Shown here in pieces: positions 51,992 through 64,000 of a stretch of 64,000 nucleotides of DNA. The DNA is from Liolophura sinensis (lineage: Eukaryota > Mollusca > Polyplacophora > Chitonida > Chitonidae), in NCBI RefSeq assembly GCF_032854445.1, contig NW_027018036.1:45608-109607 (forward strand). Direction: 5' to 3'. The notes under the pieces are model-generated. The model was not told the DNA's origin. It saw only the letters and a program-made list of their open reading frames with translations, and made no database searches. Numbering within the stretch: the first letter of the stretch is position 1; each line of letters begins with the position of its first letter. A program made the position numbers and the translations under genes.

Positions 51992-54246
51992 TTGATACAG
52001 TCTGCTGTAAAAAGTACAATTGAACACTGACCCACATCAATAAGGTGCCAAAAGATGCGCAATTGGGCCAGGCATCTCCAGGTGTTGAAAAATTGTAAAT
52101 TTCCTTGGTTTCCATGGAGTAAGAGCCGTTGCTGGGCACGTGATTTTGACATAATTGATGATTCAATTGTGGCTACAGCTAAAAGTATTGGTCGGAGAGC
52201 AACGCGGTTTGCACCATTCGATTTCTCGTCACAAAAAACGTCGGATTAGCCTCTTACCAGCAGCATTGGAACATTTTTTCCACTTTTGGATTTTTGCCTG
52301 GTCCTTTTGCTAATTGAAATCGGCTACATGTACTATGTACCATCGCGACTGGTCATTACTATATTCAACTTTTGATTATAAGTTATGTGCCCTTCGGTAG
52401 CCCAGAAGACGTCAAATCTTTGGGCCAAGCCCATTTCACTCACCCAGCAAATGTCTTACTTCTAAGTCGAAGATAAACTTAATGTCTTTATCTACATGTA
52501 GAAAAACCACACCATTTTTATATAAAAAACACAAGGTACTTGATACAGTCTGCTGTAAAAAGTACAATTGAACACTGACCCACATCAATAAGGTGCCAAA
52601 AGATGCGCAATTGGGTCAGGCATCTGCAGCTGTTGAAAAATTGCAAATTTCCTTGGTTTCCATGGAGTAAGAGCCGTTGCTGGGCACGTGATTTTGACAT
52701 AAATAATGATTCAATTGTGGCTACAGCCAAAAGTATTGGTCGGAGAGCAACGCGGTTTGCACCATTCGATTTCTCGTCACAAAATACGTCGGATTAGCCT
52801 CTTACCAGCAGCATTGGAGCATTTTTTCCACTTTTGGATTTTTGCCTGGTCCTTTTGCTAATTGAAATCGGCTACATGTACTATGTACCATCGCGACTGG
52901 TCATTACTATATTCAACTTTTGATTATAAGTTATGTGCCCTTCGGTAGCCCAGAAGACGTCAAATCTTTGGGCCAAGCCCATTTCACTCACCCAGCAAAT
53001 GTCTTACTTCTAAGTCGAAGATAAACTTAATCTCTTTATCTACATGTAGAAAAACCACACCATTTTTATATAAAAAACACAAGGTACTTGATACAGTCTG
53101 CTGTAAAAAGTACAACTGAACACTGACCCACATCAATAAGGTGCCAAAAGATGCGCAATTGGGCCAGGCATCTCCAGGTGTTGAAAAATTGTAAATTTCC
53201 TTGGTTTCCATGGAGTAAGAGCCGTTGCTGGGCACGTGATTTTGATATAATTGATGATTCAATTGTGGCTACAGCCAAAAGTATTGGTCGGAGAGCAACG
53301 CGGTTTGCACCATTCGATTTCTCGTCACAAAATACGTCGGATTAGCCTCTTACCAGCAGCATTGGAACATTTTTTCCACTTTTGGATTTTTGCCTGGTCC
53401 TTTTGCTAATTGAAATCGGCTACATGTACTATGTACCATCGCGACTGGTCATTACTATATTCAACTTTTGATTATAAGTTATGTGCCCTTCGGTAGCCCA
53501 GAAGACGTCAAATCTTTGGGCCAAGCCCATTTAACTCACCCAGCAAATGTCTTACTTCTAAGTCGAAGATAAACTCAATGCCTTTATCTACATGTAGAAA
53601 AACCACACCATTTTTATATAAAAAACACAAGGTACTTGATACAGTCTGCTGTAAAAAGTACAATTGAACACTGACCCACATCAATAAGGTGCCAAAAGAT
53701 GCGCATTTGGGTCAGGCATCTCCAGCTGTTGAAAAATTGGAAATTTCCTTGGTTTCCATGGAGTAAGAGCCGTTGCTGGGCACGTGATTTTGACATAAAT
53801 GATGATTCAATTGTGGCTACAGCCAAAAGTATTGGTCGGAGAGCAACGCGGTTTGCACCATTCGATTTCTCGTCACAAAATACGTCGGATTAGCCTCTTA
53901 CCAGCAGTATTGGAACATTTTTTCCACTTTTGGATTTTTGCCTGGTCCTTTTGCTAATTGAAATCGGCTACATGTACTATGTACCATCGCGACTGGTCAT
54001 TACTATATTCAACTTTTGATTATAAGTTATGTGCCCTTCGGTAGCCCAGAAGACGTCAAATCTTTGGGCCAAGCCCATTTCACTCACCCAGCAAATGTCT
54101 TACTTCTAAGTCGAAGATAAACTCAATGTCTTTATCTACATGTAGAAAAACCACACCATTTTTATATAAAAAACACAAGGTACTTGATACAGTCTGCTGT
54201 AAAAAGTACAATTGAACACTGACCCACATCAATAAGGTGCCAAAAG

Positions 54247-54794
54247 ATGCGCAATTGGGTCAGGCATCTCCAGCTGTTGAAAAATTGCAAATTTCCTTGG
54301 TTTCCATGGAGTAAGAGCCGTTGCTGGGCACGTGATTTTGACATAAATGATGATTCAATTGTGGCTACAGCCAAAAGTATTGGTCGGAGAGCAACGCGGT
54401 TTGCACCATTCGATTTCTCGTCACAAAATACGTCGGATTAGCCTCTTACCAGCAGCATTGGAACATTTTTTCCACTTTTGGATTTTTGCCTGGTCCTTTT
54501 GCTAATTGAAATCGGCTACATGTACTATGTACCATCGCGACTGGTCATTACTATATTCAACTTTTGATTATAAGTTATGTGCCCTTCGGTAGCCCAGAAG
54601 ATGTCAAATCTTTGGGCCAAGCCCATTTCACTCACCCAGCAAATGTCTTACTTCTAAGTCGAAGATAAACTTAATCTCTTTATCTACATGTAGAAAAACC
54701 ACACCATTTTTATATAAAAAACACAAGGTACTTGATACAGTCTGCTGTAAAAAGTACAACTGAACACTGACCCACATCAATAAGGTGCCAAAAG
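54247..54794 (-). repeat. Representative full R monomer (548 bp)
   Basis: A clean R copy, phased on atgcgcaattggg. On the - strand it contains the same parts as F in the same order, including the 97-bp conserved core (54353-54449) and the 37-bp cacgtg block (54298-54334). The two-base shortening relative to F includes a deletion in the tract corresponding to F gtacagtgtatccg, which in R reads gtacatgtagccg. R-specific A/T changes remove the F tgatca and gtacgaa words. Confidence 0.93.
54353..54449 (-). other. 97-bp conserved monomer core (R example)
   Basis: R counterpart of the F core on the opposite strand, with the tagccacaat variant and the ttgtgacgag allele. The same sequence is repeated with very few changes in essentially every R monomer. 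Confidence 0.7.
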
Positions 54795-56899
54795 ATGCGC
54801 AATTGGGTCAGGCATCTCCAGGTGTTGAAAAATTGCAAATTTCCTTGGTTTCCATGGAGTAAGAGCCGTTGCTGGGCACGTGATTTTGACATAAATGATG
54901 ATTCAATTGTGGCTACAGCCAAAAGTATTGGTCGGAGAGCAACGCGGTTTGCACCATTCGATTTCTCGTCACAAAATACGTCGGATTAGCCTCTTACCAG
55001 CAGCATTGGAGCATTTTTTCTACTTTTGGATTTTTGCCTGGTCCTTTTGCTAATTGAAATCGGCTACATGTACTATGTACCATCGCGACTGGTCATTACT
55101 ATATTCAACTTTTGATTATAAGTTATGTGCCCTTCGGTAGCCCAGAAGACGTCAAATCTTTGGGCCAAGCCCATTTAACTCACCCAGCAAATGTCTTACT
55201 TCTAAGTCGAAGATAAACTCAATGTCTTTATCTACATGTAGAAAAACCACACCATTTTTATATAAAAAACACAAGGTACTTGATACAGTCTGCTGTAAAA
55301 AGTACAATTGAACACTGACCCACATCAATAAGGTGCCAAAAGATGCGCAATTGGGTCAGGCATCTCCAGCTGTTGAAAAATTGGAAATTTCCTTGGTTTC
55401 CATGGAGTAAGAGCCGTTGCTGGGCACGTGATTTTGACATAAATGATGATTCAATTGTGGCTACAGCCAAAAGTATTGGTCGGAGAGCAACGCGGTTTGC
55501 ACCATTCGATTTCTCGTCACAAAATACGTCGGATTAGCCTCTTACCAGCACGATTGGAGCATTTTTTCCACTTTTGGATTTTTGCCTGGTCCTTTTGCTA
55601 ATTGAAATCGGCTACATGTACTATGTACCATCGCGACTGGTCATTACTATATTCAACTTTTGATTATAAGTTATGTGCCCTTCGGTAGCCCAGAAGACGT
55701 CAAATCTTTGGGCCAAGCCCATTTAACTCACCCAGCAAATGTCTTACTTCTAAGTCGAAGATAAACTCAATGTCTTTATCTACATGTAGAAAAACCACAC
55801 CATTTTTATATAAAAAACACAAGGTACTTGATACAGTCTGCTGTAAAAAGTACAATTGAACACTGACCCACATCAATAAGGTGCCAAAAGATGCGCAATT
55901 GGGTCAGGCATCTCCAGCTGTTAAAAAATTGGAAATTTCCTTGGTTTCCATGGAGTAAGAGCCGTTGCTGGGCACGTGATTTTCACATAAATGATGATTC
56001 AATTGTGGCTACAGCCAAAAGTATTGGTCGGAGAGCAACGCGGTTTGCACCATTCGATTTCTCGTCACAAAATACGTCGGATTAGCCTCTTACCAGCACG
56101 ATTGGAGCATTTTTTTTACTTTTGGATTTTTGCCTGGTCCTTTTGCTAATTGAAATCGGCTACATGTACTATGTACCATCGCGACTGGTCATTACTATAT
56201 TCAACTTTTGATTATAAGTTATGTGCCCTTCGGTAGCCCAGAAGATGTCAAATCTTTGGGCCAAGCCCATTTAACTCACTCAGCAAATGTCTTACTTCTA
56301 AGTCGAAGATAAACTTAATCTCTTTATCTACATGTAGAAAAACCACACCATTTTTATATAAAAACCACAAGGTACTTGATACAGTCTGCTGTAAAAAGTA
56401 CAATTGAACACTGACCCACATCAATAAGGTGCCAAAAGATGCGCAATTGGGTCAGGCATCTCCAGGTGTTGAAAAATTGCAAATTTCCTTGGTTTCCATG
56501 GAGTAAGAGCCGTTGCTGGGCACGTGATTTTGACATAAATGATGATTCAATTGTGGCTACAGCCAAAAGTATTGGTCGGAGAGCAACGCGGTTTGCACCA
56601 TTCGATTTCTCGTCACAAAATACGTCGGATTAGCCTCTTACCAGCAGCATTGGAGCATTTTTTTCCACTTTTGGATTTTTGCCTGGTCCTTTTGCTAATT
56701 GAAATCGGCTACATGTACTATGTACCATCGCGACTGGTCATTACTATATTCAACTTTTGATTATAAGTTATGTGCCCTTCGGTAGCCCAGAAGACGTCAA
56801 ATCTTTGGGCCAAGCCCATTTCACTCACCCAGCAAATGTCTTACTTCTAAGTCGAAGATAAACTTAATCTCTTTATCTACATGTAGAAAAACCACACCA

Positions 56900-59800
56900 T
56901 TTTTATATAAAAAACACAAGGTACTTGATACAGTCTGCTGTAAAAAGTACAATTGAACACTGACCCATATCAATAAGGTGCCAAAAGATGCGCAATTGGG
57001 CCAGGCATCTCCAGGTGTTGAAAAATTGTAAATTTCCTTGGTTTCCATGGAGTAAGAGCCGTTGCTGGGCACGTGATTTTTGACATAATTGATGATTCAA
57101 TTGTGGCTACAGCCAAAAGTATTGGTCGGAGAGCAACGCGGTTTGCACCATTCGATTTCTCGTCACAAAATACGTCGGATTAGCCTCTTACCAGCAGCAT
57201 TGGAACATTTTTTCCACTTTTGGATTTTTGCCTGGTCCTTTTGCTAATTGAAATCGGCTACATGTACTATGTACAATCGCGACTGGTCATTACTATATTC
57301 AACTTTTGATTATAAGTTATGTGCCCTTCGGTAGCCCAGAAGATGTCAAATCTTTGGGCCAAGCCCATTTAACTCACCCAGCAAATGTCTTACTTCTAAG
57401 TCGAAGATAAACTCAATGTCTTTATCTACATGTAGAAAAACCACACCATTTTTATATAAAAAACACAAGGTACTTGATACAGTCTGCTGTAAAAAGTACA
57501 ATTGAACACTGACCCACATCAATAAGGTGCCAAAAGATGCGCAATTGGGTCAGGCATCTCCAGCTGTTGAAAAATTGCAAATTTCCTTGGTTTCCATGGA
57601 GTAAGAGCCGTTGCTGGGCACGTGATTTTGACATAAATGATGATTCAATTGTGGCTACAGCCAAAAGTATTGGTCGGAGAGCAACGCGGTTTGCACCATT
57701 CGATTTCTCGTCACAAATACGTCGAATTAGCCTCTTACCAGCACGATTGGAGCATTTTTTTTACTTTTGGATTTTTGCCTGGTCCTTTTGCTAATTGAAA
57801 TCGGGCTACATGTACTATGTACCATCGCGACTGGTCATTACTATATTCAACTTTTGATTATAAGTTATGTGCCCTTCGGTAGCCCAGAAGACGTCAAATC
57901 TTTGGGCCAAGCCCATTTAACTCACCCAGCAAATGTCTTACTTCTAAGTCGAAAGATAAACTCAATGTCTTTATCTACATGTAGAAAAACCACACCATTT
58001 TTATATAAAAAACACAAGGTACTTGATACAGTCTGCTGTAAAAAGTACAATTGAACACTGACCCACATCAATAAGGTGCCAAAAGATGCGCAATTGGGTC
58101 AGGCATCTCCAGCTGTTGAAAAATTGGAAATTTCCTTGGTTTCCATGGAGTAAGAGCCGTTGCTGGGCACGTGATTTTGACATAAATGATGATTCAATTG
58201 TGGCTACAGCCAAAAGTATTGGTCGGAGAGCAACGCGGTTTGCACCATTCGATTTCTCGTCACAAAATACGTCGGGTTAGCCTCTTACCAGCACGATTGG
58301 AGCATTTTTTTTACTTTTGGATTTTTGCCTGGTCCTTTTGCTAATTGAAATCGGCTACATGTACTATGTACCATCGCGACTGGTCATTACTATATTCAAC
58401 TTTTGATTATAAGTTATGTGCCCTTCGGTAGCCCAGAAGATGTCAAATCTTTGGGCCAAGCCCATTTAACTCACTCAGCAAATGTCTTACTTCTAAGTCG
58501 AAGATAAACTTAATCTCTTTATCTACATGTAGAAAAACCACACCATTTTTATATAAAAACCACAAGGTACTTGATACAGTCTGCTGTAAAAAGTACAATT
58601 GAACACTGACCCACATCAATAAGGTGCCAAAAGATGCGCAATTGGGTCAGGCATCTGCAGCTGTTGAAAAATTGCAAATTTCCTTGGTTTCCATGGAGTA
58701 AGAGCCGTTGCTGGGCACGTGATTTTGACATAAATGATGATTCAATTGTGGCTACAGCCAAAAGTATTGGTCGGAGAGCAACGCGGTTTGCACCATTCGA
58801 TTTCTCGTCACAAAATACGTCGGATTAGCCTCTTACCAGCAGCATTGGAGCATTTTTTTCCACTTTTGGATTTTTGCCTGGTCCTTTTGCTAATTGAAAT
58901 CGGCTACATGTACTATGTACCATCGCGACTGGTCATTACTATATTCAACTTTTGATTATAAGTTATGTGCCCTTCGGTAGCCCAGAAGACGTCAAATCTT
59001 TGGGCCAAGCCCATTTCACTCACCCAGCAAATGTCTTACTTCTAAGTCGAAGATAAACTTAATCTCTTTATCTACATGTAGAAAAACCACACCATTTTTA
59101 TATAAAAAACACAAGGTACTTGATACAGTCTGCTGTAAAAAGTACAATTGAACACTGACCCACATCAATAAGGTGCCAAAAGATGCGCAATTGGGTCAGG
59201 CATCTCCAGCTGTTGAAAAATTGCAAATTTCCTTGGTTTCCATGGAGTAAGAGCCGTTGCTGGCACGTGATTTTGACATAAATGATGATTCAATTGTGGC
59301 TACAGCCAAAAATATTGGTCGGAGAGCAACGCGGTTTGCACCATTCGATTTCTCGTCACAAAATACGTCGGATTAGCCTCTTACCAGCAGCATTGGAACA
59401 TTTTTTTCACTTTTGGATTTTTGCCTGGTCCTTTTGCTAATTGAAATCGGCTACATGTACTATGTACAATCGCGACTGGTCATTACTATATTCAACTTTT
59501 GATTATAAGTTATGTGCCCTTCGGTAGCCCAGAAGATGTCAAATCTTTGGGCCAAGCCCATTTAACTCACCCAGCAAATGTCTTACTTCTAAGTCGAAGA
59601 TAAACTTAATCTCTTTATCTACATGTAGAAAAACCACACCATTTTTATATAAAAACCACAAGGTACTTGATACAGTCTGCTGTAAAAAGTACAATTGAAC
59701 ACTGACCCACATCAATAAGGTGCCAAAAGATGCGCAATTGGGTCAGGCATCTCCAGCTGTTGAAAAATTGCAAATTTCCTTGGTTTCCATGGAGTAAGAG

Positions 59801-62800
59801 CCGTTGCTGGGCACGTGATTTTGACATAAATGATGATTCAATTGTGGCTACAGCCAAAAGTATTGGTCGGAGAGCAACGCGGTTTGCACCATTCCATTTC
59901 TCGTCACAAAATACGTCGGATTAGCCTCTTACCAGCACGATTGGAGCATTTTTTTTACTTTTGGATTTTTGCCTGGTCCTTTTGCTAATTGAAATCGGCT
60001 ACATGTACTATGTACCATCGCGACTGGTCATTACTATATTCAACTTTTGATTATAAGTTATGTGCCCTTCGGTAGCCCAGAAGATGTCAAATCTTTGGGC
60101 CAAGCCCATTTAACTCACCCAGCAAATGTCTTACTTCTAAGTCGAAGATAAACTCAATGTCTTTATCTACATGTAGAAAAAACCACACCATTTTTATATA
60201 AAAAAACACAAGGTACTTGATACAGTCTGCTGTAAAAAGTACAATTGAACACTGACCCACATCAATAAGGTGCCAAAAGATGCGCAATTGGGTCAGGCAT
60301 CTCCAGGTGTTGAAAAATTGCAAATTTCCTTGGTTTCCATGGAGTAAGAGCCGTTGCTGGGCACGTGATTTTGACATAAATGATGATTCAATTGTGGCTA
60401 CAGCCAAAAGTATTGGTCGGAGAGCAACGCGGTTTGCACCATTCGATTTCTCGTCACAAAATACGTCGGATTAGCCTCTTACCAGCAGCATTGGAGCATT
60501 TTTTCCACTTTTGGATTTTTGCCTGGTCCTTTTGCTAATTGAAATCGGCTACATGTACTATGTACCATCGCGACTGGTCATTACTATATTCAACTTTTGA
60601 TTATAAGTTATGTGCCCTTCGGTAGCCCAGAAGACGTCAAATCTTTGGGCCAAGCCCATTTCACTCACCCAGCAAATGTCTTACTTCTAAGTCGAAGATA
60701 AACTTAATCTCTTTATCTACATGTAGAAAAACCACACCATTTTTATATAAAAAACACAAGGTACTTGATACAGTCTGCTGTAAAAAGTACAATTGAACAC
60801 TGACCCACATCAATAAGGTGCCAAAAGATGCGCAATTGGGCCAGGCATCTCCAGGTGTTGAAAAATTGTAAATTTCCTTGTTTCCATGGAGTAAGAGCCG
60901 TTGCTGGGCACGTGATTTTGACATAATTGATGATTCAATTGTGGCTACAGCCAAAAGTATTGGTCGGAGAGCAACGCGGTTTGCACCATTCGATTTCTCG
61001 TCACAAAATACGTCGGATTAGCCTCTTACCAGCAGCATTGGAACATTTTTTCCACTTTTGGATTTTTGCCTGGTCCTTTTGCTAATTGAAATCGGCTACA
61101 TGTACTATGTACAATCGCGACTGGTCATTACTATATTCAACTTTTGATTATAAGTTATGTGCCCTTCGGTAGCCCAGAAGATGTCAAATCTTTGGGCCAA
61201 GCCCATTTAACTCACCCAGCAAATGTCTTACTTCTAAGTCGAAGATAAACTCAATGTCTTTATCTACATGTAGAAAAACCACACCATTTTTATATAAAAA
61301 ACACAAGGTACTTGATACAGTCTGCTGTAAAAAGTACAATTGAACACTGACCCACATCAATAAGGTGCCAAAAGATGCGCAATTGGGTCAGGCATCTCCA
61401 GCTGTTGAAAAATTGCAAATTTCCTTGGTTTCCATGGAGTAAGAGCCGTTGCTGGGCACGTGATTTTGACATAAATGATGATTCAATTGTGGCTACAGCC
61501 AAAAGTATTGGTCGGAGAGCAACGCGGTTTGCACCATTCGATTTCTCGTCACAAAATACGTCGGATTAGCCTCTTACCAGCACGATTGGAGCATTTTTTT
61601 TACTTTTGGATTTTTGCCTGGTCCTTTTGCTAATTGAAATCGGCTACATGTACTATGTACCATCGCGACTGGTCATTACTATATTCAACTTTTGATTATA
61701 AGTTATGTGCCCTTCGGTAGCCCAGAAGACGTCAAATCTTTGGGCCAAGCCCATTTAACTCACCCAGCAAATGTCTTACTTCTAAGTCGAAGATAAACTC
61801 AATGTCTTTATCTACATGTAGAAAAACCACACCATTTTTATATAAAAAACACAAGGTACTTGATACAGTCTGCTGTAAAAAGTACAATTGAACACTGACC
61901 CACATCAATAAGGTGCCAAAAGATGCGCAATTGGGTCAGGCATCTCCAGCTGTTGAAAAATTGGAAATTTCCTTGGTTTCCATGGAGTAAGAGCCGTTGC
62001 TGGGCACGTGATTTTGACATAAATGATGATTCAATTGTGGCTACAGCCAAAAGTATTGGTCGGAGAGCAACGCGGTTTGCACCATTCGATTTCTCGTCAC
62101 AAAATACGTCGGGTTAGCCTCTTACCAGCACGATTGGAGCATTTTTTTTACTTTTGGATTTTTGCCTGGTCCTTTTGCTAATTGAAATCGGCTACATGTA
62201 CTATGTACCATCGCGACTGGTCATTACTATATTCAACTTTTGATTATAAGTTATGTGCCCTTCGGTAGCCCAGAAGATGTCAAATCTTTGGGCCAAGCCC
62301 ATTTAACTCACTCAGCAAATGTCTTACTTCTAAGTCGAAGATAAACTTAATCTCTTTATCTACATGTAGAAAAACCACACCATTTTTATATAAAAACCAC
62401 AAGGTACTTGATACAGTCTGCTGTAAAAAGTACAATTGAACACTGACCCACATCAATAAGGTGCCAAAAGATGCGCAATTGGGTCAGGCATCTGCAGCTG
62501 TTGAAAAATTGCAAATTTCCTTGGTTTCCATGGAGTAAGAGCCGTTGCTGGGCACGTGATTTTGACATAAATGATGATTCAATTGTGGCTACAGCCAAAA
62601 GTATTGGTCGGAGAGCAACGCGGTTTGCACCATTCGATTTCTCGTCACAAAATACGTCGGATTAGCCTCTTACCAGCAGCATTGGAGCATTTTTTCCACT
62701 TTTGGATTTTTGCCTGGTCCTTTTGCTAATTGAAATCGGCTACATGTACTATGTACCATCGCGACTGGTCATTACTATATTCAACTTTTGATTATAAGTT

Positions 62801-64000
62801 ATGTGCCCTTCGGTAGCCCAGAAGACGTCAAATCTTTGGGCCAAGCCCATTTCACTCACCCAGCAAATGTCTTACTTCTAAGTCGAAGATAAACTTAATC
62901 TCTTTATCTACATGTAGAAAAACCACACCATTTTTATATAAAAAACACAAGGTACTTGATACAGTCTGCTGTAAAAAGTACAATTGAACACTGACCCACA
63001 TCAATAAGGTGCCAAAAGATGCGCAATTGGGTCAGGCATCTCCAGCTGTTGAAAAATTGCAAATTTCCTTGGTTTCCATGGAGTAAGAGCCGTTGCTGGG
63101 CACGTGATTTTGACATAAATGATGATTCAATTGTGGCTACAGCCAAAAATATTGGTCGGAGAGCAACGCGGTTTGCACCATTCGATTTCTCGTCACAAAA
63201 TACGTCGGATTAGCCTCTTACCAGCAGCATTGGAACATTTTTTTCACTTTTGGATTTTTGCCTGGTCCTTTTGCTAATTGAAATCGGCTACATGTACTAT
63301 GTACAATCGCGACTGGTCATTACTATATTCAACTTTTGATTATAAGTTATGTGCCCTTCGGTAGCCCAGAAGATGTCAAATCTTTGGGCCAAGCCCATTT
63401 AACTCACCCAGCAAATGTCTTACTTCTAAGTCGAAGATAAACTTAATCTCTTTATCTACATGTAGAAAAACCCACACCATTTTTATATAAAAACCACAAG
63501 GTACTTGATACAGTCTGCTGTAAAAAGTACAATTGAACACTGACCCACATCAATAAGGTGCCAAAAGATGCGCAATTGGGTCAGGCATCTCCAGCTGTTG
63601 AAAAATTGCAAATTTCCTTGGTTTCCATGGAGTAAGAGCCGTTGCTGGGCACGTGATTTTGACATAAATGATGATTCAATTGTGGCTACAGCCAAAAGTA
63701 TTGGTCGGAGAGCAACGCGGTTTGCACCATTCCATTTCTCGTCACAAAATACGTCGGATTAGCCTCTTACCAGCACGATTGGAGCATTTTTTTTACTTTT
63801 GGATTTTTGCCTGGTCCTTTTGCTAATTGAAATCGGCTACATGTACTATGTACCATCGCGACTGGTCATTACTATATTCAACTTTTGATTATAAGTTATG
63901 TGCCCTTCGGTAGCCCAGAAGATGTCAAATCTTTGGGCCAAGCCCATTTAACTCACCCAGCAAATGTCTTACTTCTAAGTCGAAGATAAACTCAATGTCT
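56900..64000 (-). repeat. R-arm seven-monomer higher-order repeat (~3.84 kb, ~1.85 copies)
   Basis: Markers recur about 3838-3840 bp apart: aaattgtaaatttcc (57025 and 60865), cgtcgggttag (58275 and 62114), catctgcagctg (58657 and 62494), aaaaatattgg (59311 and 63149), ccattccatttctcg (59891 and 63730). Differences between the copies are mostly single-base indels. An older, less faithful copy may start near 53.1 kb, where aaattgtaaatttcc occurs 3840 bp before 57025. Confidence 0.85.

Larger units (their letters stand above)
51991..64000 (-). repeat. Inverted satellite array (subfamily R), 548-bp monomer
   Basis: From 51991 the same satellite is read on the opposite strand. The landmark atgcgcaattggg recurs at 52055, 52603, 53151, 53699 (with one change), 54247, 54795, 55343, 55891 and 56439, exactly 548 bp apart, and continues to the window end with an occasional +/-1 bp; about 22 monomers in all. 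Reverse-complemented R aligns to F along its whole length with about 37 differences. Fixed R variants include tttatcttcga for F attgtcttgga, tatataaaaatgg for F tatgtacgaatgg, and ggcttggccc for F ggcttagccc. The arm is more regular than F: no truncated monomers and one clear seven-monomer HOR. Confidence 0.98.

Noticed and set aside
51732-52010. Fold-back (palindromic) sequencing chimera at the inversion
   Set aside because: A fold-back read would give arms identical apart from errors. Here the arms differ by about 7%, have different periods, and the R arm continues for 12 kb with its own HOR. A mis-scaffolding join remains possible.
52055-63762. Regularly spaced 64-codon (+) and 70-codon (-) reading frames in the R arm
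   Set aside because: They repeat every 548 bp because the DNA repeats, and they overlap each other on opposite strands in the same monomers. Conservation is no better at codon level than at base level, and most lie over the conserved core, so openness on both strands is a by-product.
1-64000. CENP-B box in the monomer
   Set aside because: I looked for a YTTCGTTGGAARCGGGA-like word on both strands and found no convincing match, so centromere identity is not claimed from a motif.
1-64000. CRISPR array or bacterial repeat locus
   Set aside because: The unit is a 550-bp continuous tandem repeat without alternating short repeats and unique spacers, and there are no genes of any kind nearby.
1-64000. 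Transposon-derived array (terminal inverted repeats or a transposase remnant)
   Set aside because: No terminal repeats, target-site duplications or transposase-like reading frame could be seen at any monomer phase. The only inverted motifs are short dyads within the unit.

Overview
The window is 64 kb of pure satellite DNA. From end to end it consists of diverged copies of one repeat unit of about 550 bp (about 42% G+C in a hand-counted copy). I found no protein-coding gene, RNA gene, transposon, CRISPR array or unique-sequence island. An uninterrupted non-coding array of this size indicates a eukaryotic chromosome, most likely centromeric, pericentromeric or other constitutive heterochromatin. 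I do not recognise the satellite family and cannot name the organism. The array runs off both window ends.

There are two parts. Positions 1-51990 hold the forward subfamily (F): about 92 full monomers of about 550 bp plus four monomers cut to exactly 296 bp, all on the + strand. At 51990/51991 the array flips. Positions 51991-64000 hold about 22 monomers of a second subfamily (R) on the - strand, with a 548-bp period. By hand alignment of representatives, F and R differ at roughly 37 positions per monomer (about 7%), so R is not a folded-back copy of the adjacent F DNA.

The F arm is a mosaic of nested higher-order repeats (HORs): an 8.55-kb unit of 15 full monomers plus one truncated monomer, in two tandem copies (about 11.9-29.0 kb); a 4.1-kb block present at both 8.75-12.85 kb and 47.9-51.99 kb; an 8.0-kb-offset pair (28.2-31.4 and 36.2-39.4 kb); a three-monomer duplication (34.1-37.4 kb); and a five-monomer duplication (40.3-45.6 kb). 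The R arm has a seven-monomer HOR of about 3.84 kb. A distinctive monomer variant, called B-type here, occurs 11 times in F, follows every 296-bp truncated monomer, and carries R-like alleles.

Within the monomer, two blocks of 97 bp and 37 bp are almost unchanged between F and R while the rest has diverged. They are the best candidates for a protein-binding or otherwise constrained element. Single-base indels cluster in a few stretches (1-3.2 kb, 18.7-20.3 kb, 27.9-30.4 kb) and look like consensus errors. The short open reading frames recur because the repeat recurs, on both strands and with frequent frame breaks, and I do not call any of them a gene.
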